From NCBI GenBank assembly GCA_016932075.1, contig JAFGDP010000011.1, forward strand, positions 1 through 6,268: DNA of 6,268 nt. Reading direction: 5' to 3'. The stretch's first letter is position 1. Each line of letters starts with the position of its first letter. This document shows, in pieces, positions 4,346-6,268 of this stretch. This DNA is from Chitinispirillaceae bacterium (GTDB taxonomy: Bacteria > Fibrobacterota > Chitinivibrionia > Chitinivibrionales > Chitinispirillaceae). A program made the translations under genes and the position numbers. The notes below the pieces were generated by a model. It searched no databases. It was not told where the DNA came from and was given only the letters and a program-made list of their open reading frames with translations.

Positions 4346-6115
4346 TCAATACACGAACGGGATCTCCTGCGCGCCGTTGCTGTTCTTTACCATCAGCACA
4401 TAGGAGCCCGACGAAAGCGTCTTGTCGTTGATAGACACCTGAACACCCTGGTCAACCAGTTTGCTTGTGACCGCACCTGCAACCTCCTGGCCGCGCATGT
4501 TGAAGAGCCTGATCTGCGGGGTCTTGGATGTCTGGTCAAGCGCGATCTGGAAGGTGGTTTTGTTGAGACGCTTGTATGATACCATAGCTTTAGAAGCCGG
4601 CGAAATAGCAGAACCATCCTTTACATCGGTAGTTGCGATAAATTTTATCCAGTTCAGTTTCATGGTCCTTGCCGAACCGGTAAACACACAGACTAAGTTT
4701 TGAACACCGGTCTGGGTAGCACTCATCGCTACTTCGTCGGTTGTCCTCCAAGTGGTCAAACCGCCGGTACTTGCAAGTGGAACTGTCGCAAGCAAAGTGC
4801 CGGTATTTGATCCGACGCGTATCTGCATAGAGTTGCTTGCATTGGTAGAGGCATAACGGGCGATTACACGTCCGGCCCTGGAAAAATCAACGCTATCATA
4901 CCGTACCCAGCCGTTGTTACCGATATCCGTGACCATATGTCCGAGCGGCTCGCCGCCGTCAACGCGGGCAATACCAACGCCGTTGATTGCATTTCCTGTT
5001 CCAGTGTGCGAACAACGGTCTACATGGATGGTGTCACCAACCTTGGGTACTCCCACGCCCCTATATGTTTTCGGTATCGACCAGTTCCTGGTCGGGGTGA
5101 TCGGGCTTACAAGGTTTGTACCACTGAACTGGAAATATTCCGCCCCTGTCGACCGCAAGTATGAGGCTGAAAGTAATGTCCCACCGTACTCATCTCCTCC
5201 GCAATGCCAGAATAAATGCCATTTATTTTTAAAATACACGCACCCTGGATGTAAAGTACCAGCCGCAGAAGCCCGATTAGTTCCCATAAGCCAGCCGCGG
5301 AATGTGTATGGCCCCTTTAAATCGGAAGCCGTGGCACAACCACACTGTTCAGCGCCGCCGGGATAATAGGCCGCATAAATATGGTACCACAAATTACTCC
5401 CGGTGGGTTTGATCCACCACTGTCCCTCTACATAGTGCTGGCCGTCAGGGTAAAATTGTGAATTCACGAGCGTAGTAACGGTACCGGTAACCTGGTCGCC
5501 TGCAGCGTTCAATGCTCCAATATAGTTGAAATTCGGCGTTCTGCCGGTTTTACACCAGGCAAGATAGTTTGTGTTTGTGCTTCCGGCGCCGGTATCCATA
5601 ATAACATAAGGATCAAGACCGTCATCCTGCACCGATCCTGTACGTGAACCCGCGATCATCATTGGCTGCGCATCAGCGGTGAAAGGTCCTTGAGGACGGT
5701 CCGCTGTTGCGTGGCCGTTGTAAAACCGGCCATTGGTGGTCCATTTCGCCGGAAAATACAAATGATACTTTCCCCCAAAATATACGACCGTTGGCGCCCA
5801 TAAACAGCCGCTCCGGTTGCTCCAAGGAACATTATTCTCAGTTAAGGCGACTCCGTGGCTTGTCCAGTTGACCATATCCGTTGTTGACCAGCAGCGGATG
5901 TTGAAAATCTGTAGGTCAGCATTATTGTCCTGCGTGCAGTACAGATAGAGCGTATCGTTGAATACCGACGGTGCAGGATCGGCCGTGCTGATGCTGCCGG
6001 GGATACACGGATTTTCCGCGATAACTCCGGCCGGATACACGAGCATCAAGGCGAAAATCACTACAACGATTCCACGCACACCAATTTTAAATCCTGCTTC
6101 TGCCTTGGGTCTCAT
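4346..6115 (-). CDS. Secreted GH43-family glycosidase with CBM6 and C-terminal T9SS-like sorting domain
   Basis: A 589-residue protein. Residues 1-33 form a signal peptide: basic start (RPKAEAGFK...R14), hydrophobic GIVVVIFALMLVY, likely cut after VIA. Residues about 38-335 are a five-bladed GH43 beta-propeller. Candidate catalytic residues are Asp46 (STADPAPSVF, base), Asp168 (DDGLDPYVIMD, pKa modulator) and Glu230 (YVEGQWWIK, acid); His289 (GTLHPGCVYFKNKWHLFW) fits the conserved metal-site His. WSTTDMVNWTSHG and LWAPTVVYFGGKYHLYFPA are also typical. Residues about 350-492 match CBM6 (NNGWVRYDSVDFS ... LNWIKF), binding xylan-type chains. Residues 510-589 (IRLFNMRGQEV ... LSSGSYVLMVKN) resemble the C-terminal sorting or anchoring domain of type IX secretion substrates. 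Substrate is probably arabinoxylan or arabinan, inferred from the GH43+CBM6 architecture. The start is supported by AAGGTG 5 nt upstream and the signal peptide behind it. The catalytic part has nine cysteines after the signal peptide, many for GH43. Confidence 0.92.
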   Translation of the reverse strand: MRPKAEAGFKIGVRGIVVVIFALMLVYPAGVIAENPCIPGSISTADPAPSVFNDTLYLYCTQDNNADLQIFNIRCWSTTDMVNWTSHGVALTENNVPWSNRSGCLWAPTVVYFGGKYHLYFPAKWTTNGRFYNGHATADRPQGPFTADAQPMMIAGSRTGSVQDDGLDPYVIMDTGAGSTNTNYLAWCKTGRTPNFNYIGALNAAGDQVTGTVTTLVNSQFYPDGQHYVEGQWWIKPTGSNLWYHIYAAYYPGGAEQCGCATASDLKGPYTFRGWLMGTNRASAAGTLHPGCVYFKNKWHLFWHCGGDEYGGTLLSASYLRSTGAEYFQFSGTNLVSPITPTRNWSIPKTYRGVGVPKVGDTIHVDRCSHTGTGNAINGVGIARVDGGEPLGHMVTDIGNNGWVRYDSVDFSRAGRVIARYASTNASNSMQIRVGSNTGTLLATVPLASTGGLTTWRTTDEVAMSATQTGVQNLVCVFTGSARTMKLNWIKFIATTDVKDGSAISPASKAMVSYKRLNKTTFQIALDQTSKTPQIRLFNMRGQEVAGAVTSKLVDQGVQVSINDKTLSSGSYVLMVKNSNGAQEIPFVY

Positions 6116-6120
6116 AAACT

Positions 6121-6126
6121 CACCTT
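6121..6126 (-). promoter_or_regulatory. Ribosome binding site of the GH43 gene
   Basis: AAGGTG on the minus strand lies 5 nt before the ATG at 6113-6115, within the purine-rich GGGAAAGGTGAG. It supports the chosen start. Confidence 0.7.
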
Positions 6127-6217
6127 TCCCTTTCTCAAAGTAAATAGAACCGTCACCTGATTACCCCCTCTCCCCACCATGAACCCCCTTTCCTGATTCA
6201 AGCTATAATGATGGGTT

Positions 6218-6268
6218 TTAAAAATTACCGCTGAATTTAATCATCCAGTACCAGTGTTTATTCTGCAC
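6218..6268 (-). CDS. Possible 3' end of an upstream gene, beta-barrel-like C-terminus (partial)
   Basis: From the right edge, the minus strand reads 16 codons, VQNKHWYWMIKFSGNF, then TAA (6218-6220). Alternating hydrophobic and polar residues ending in a terminal Phe resemble the last strand of an outer-membrane beta-barrel. It lies 102 bp upstream of the GH43 start on the same strand, and I see no terminator between them, so cotranscription is possible. With only 16 codons this could be chance; no function can be assigned. Confidence 0.35.
   Translation of the reverse strand: MQNKHWYWMIKFSGNF

Noticed and set aside
4914..5366. 150-codon plus-strand open frame inside the GH43 gene
   Set aside because: Antisense shadow of a well-supported catalytic domain; Pro/Ser-rich translation without motifs.
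1..6268. CRISPR array, tRNA or rRNA
   Set aside because: No regularly spaced repeat and no tRNA or rRNA signature was found by eye on either strand.

Overview
The window looks like a piece of chromosome from a polysaccharide-degrading, Gram-negative bacterium, plausibly Fibrobacterota/Chitinispirillales or another FCB-group lineage. This is an inference from gene style only: a secreted GH43-CBM6 glycosidase with a C-terminal domain resembling a type IX secretion sorting tail, and a large Ig/FN3-repeat protein ending in a formylglycine-generating-enzyme (FGE-sulfatase) fold. No rRNA or other taxonomic marker is present.

Layout. (1) Bases 2-2386, + strand: the 3' part of a large surface or secreted protein with tandem beta-sandwich domains and a C-terminal FGE-like domain. 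Its 5' end lies outside the window. (2) Bases 2513-3927, - strand: a two-gene operon of a nucleotidyltransferase-type toxin (AbiEii family) followed, with a 1-base overlap, by an AbiEi-family antitoxin with an N-terminal winged helix. The order is toxin first, the reverse of classical abiE. The junction carries an in-phase A AAA AAG slippery heptamer, a Shine-Dalgarno sequence and an inverted repeat that holds the antitoxin start codon. (3) Bases 3958-4314, + strand, divergent from the toxin: a small MNT-type nucleotidyltransferase reading frame with intact GS-X10-DxD active-site residues but no ATG/GTG/TTG before the motif; probably decayed or non-canonically started. (4) Bases 4346-6115, - strand: a secreted GH43 glycosidase with CBM6 and a C-terminal sorting-like domain. 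(5) Bases 6218-6268, - strand: what may be the last 16 codons of another gene, ending in Phe like an outer-membrane beta-barrel.

Two copies of a ~50-nt intergenic element (15 identical bases, variable loop, 13 identical bases) follow the antitoxin gene and the GH43 gene. Each forms a rho-independent terminator for its minus-strand gene, and together they bracket the toxin-antitoxin/MNT module as direct repeats.

How the parts relate: the two outer genes belong to carbohydrate and surface biology, while the central 1.8 kb is an accessory toxin-antitoxin insert with its own AT-rich divergent promoter region. The most interesting signals are at the toxin-antitoxin junction, the apparently leaderless toxin promoter with an overlapping inverted repeat, and the pairing of two different nucleotidyltransferase-fold genes head to head.
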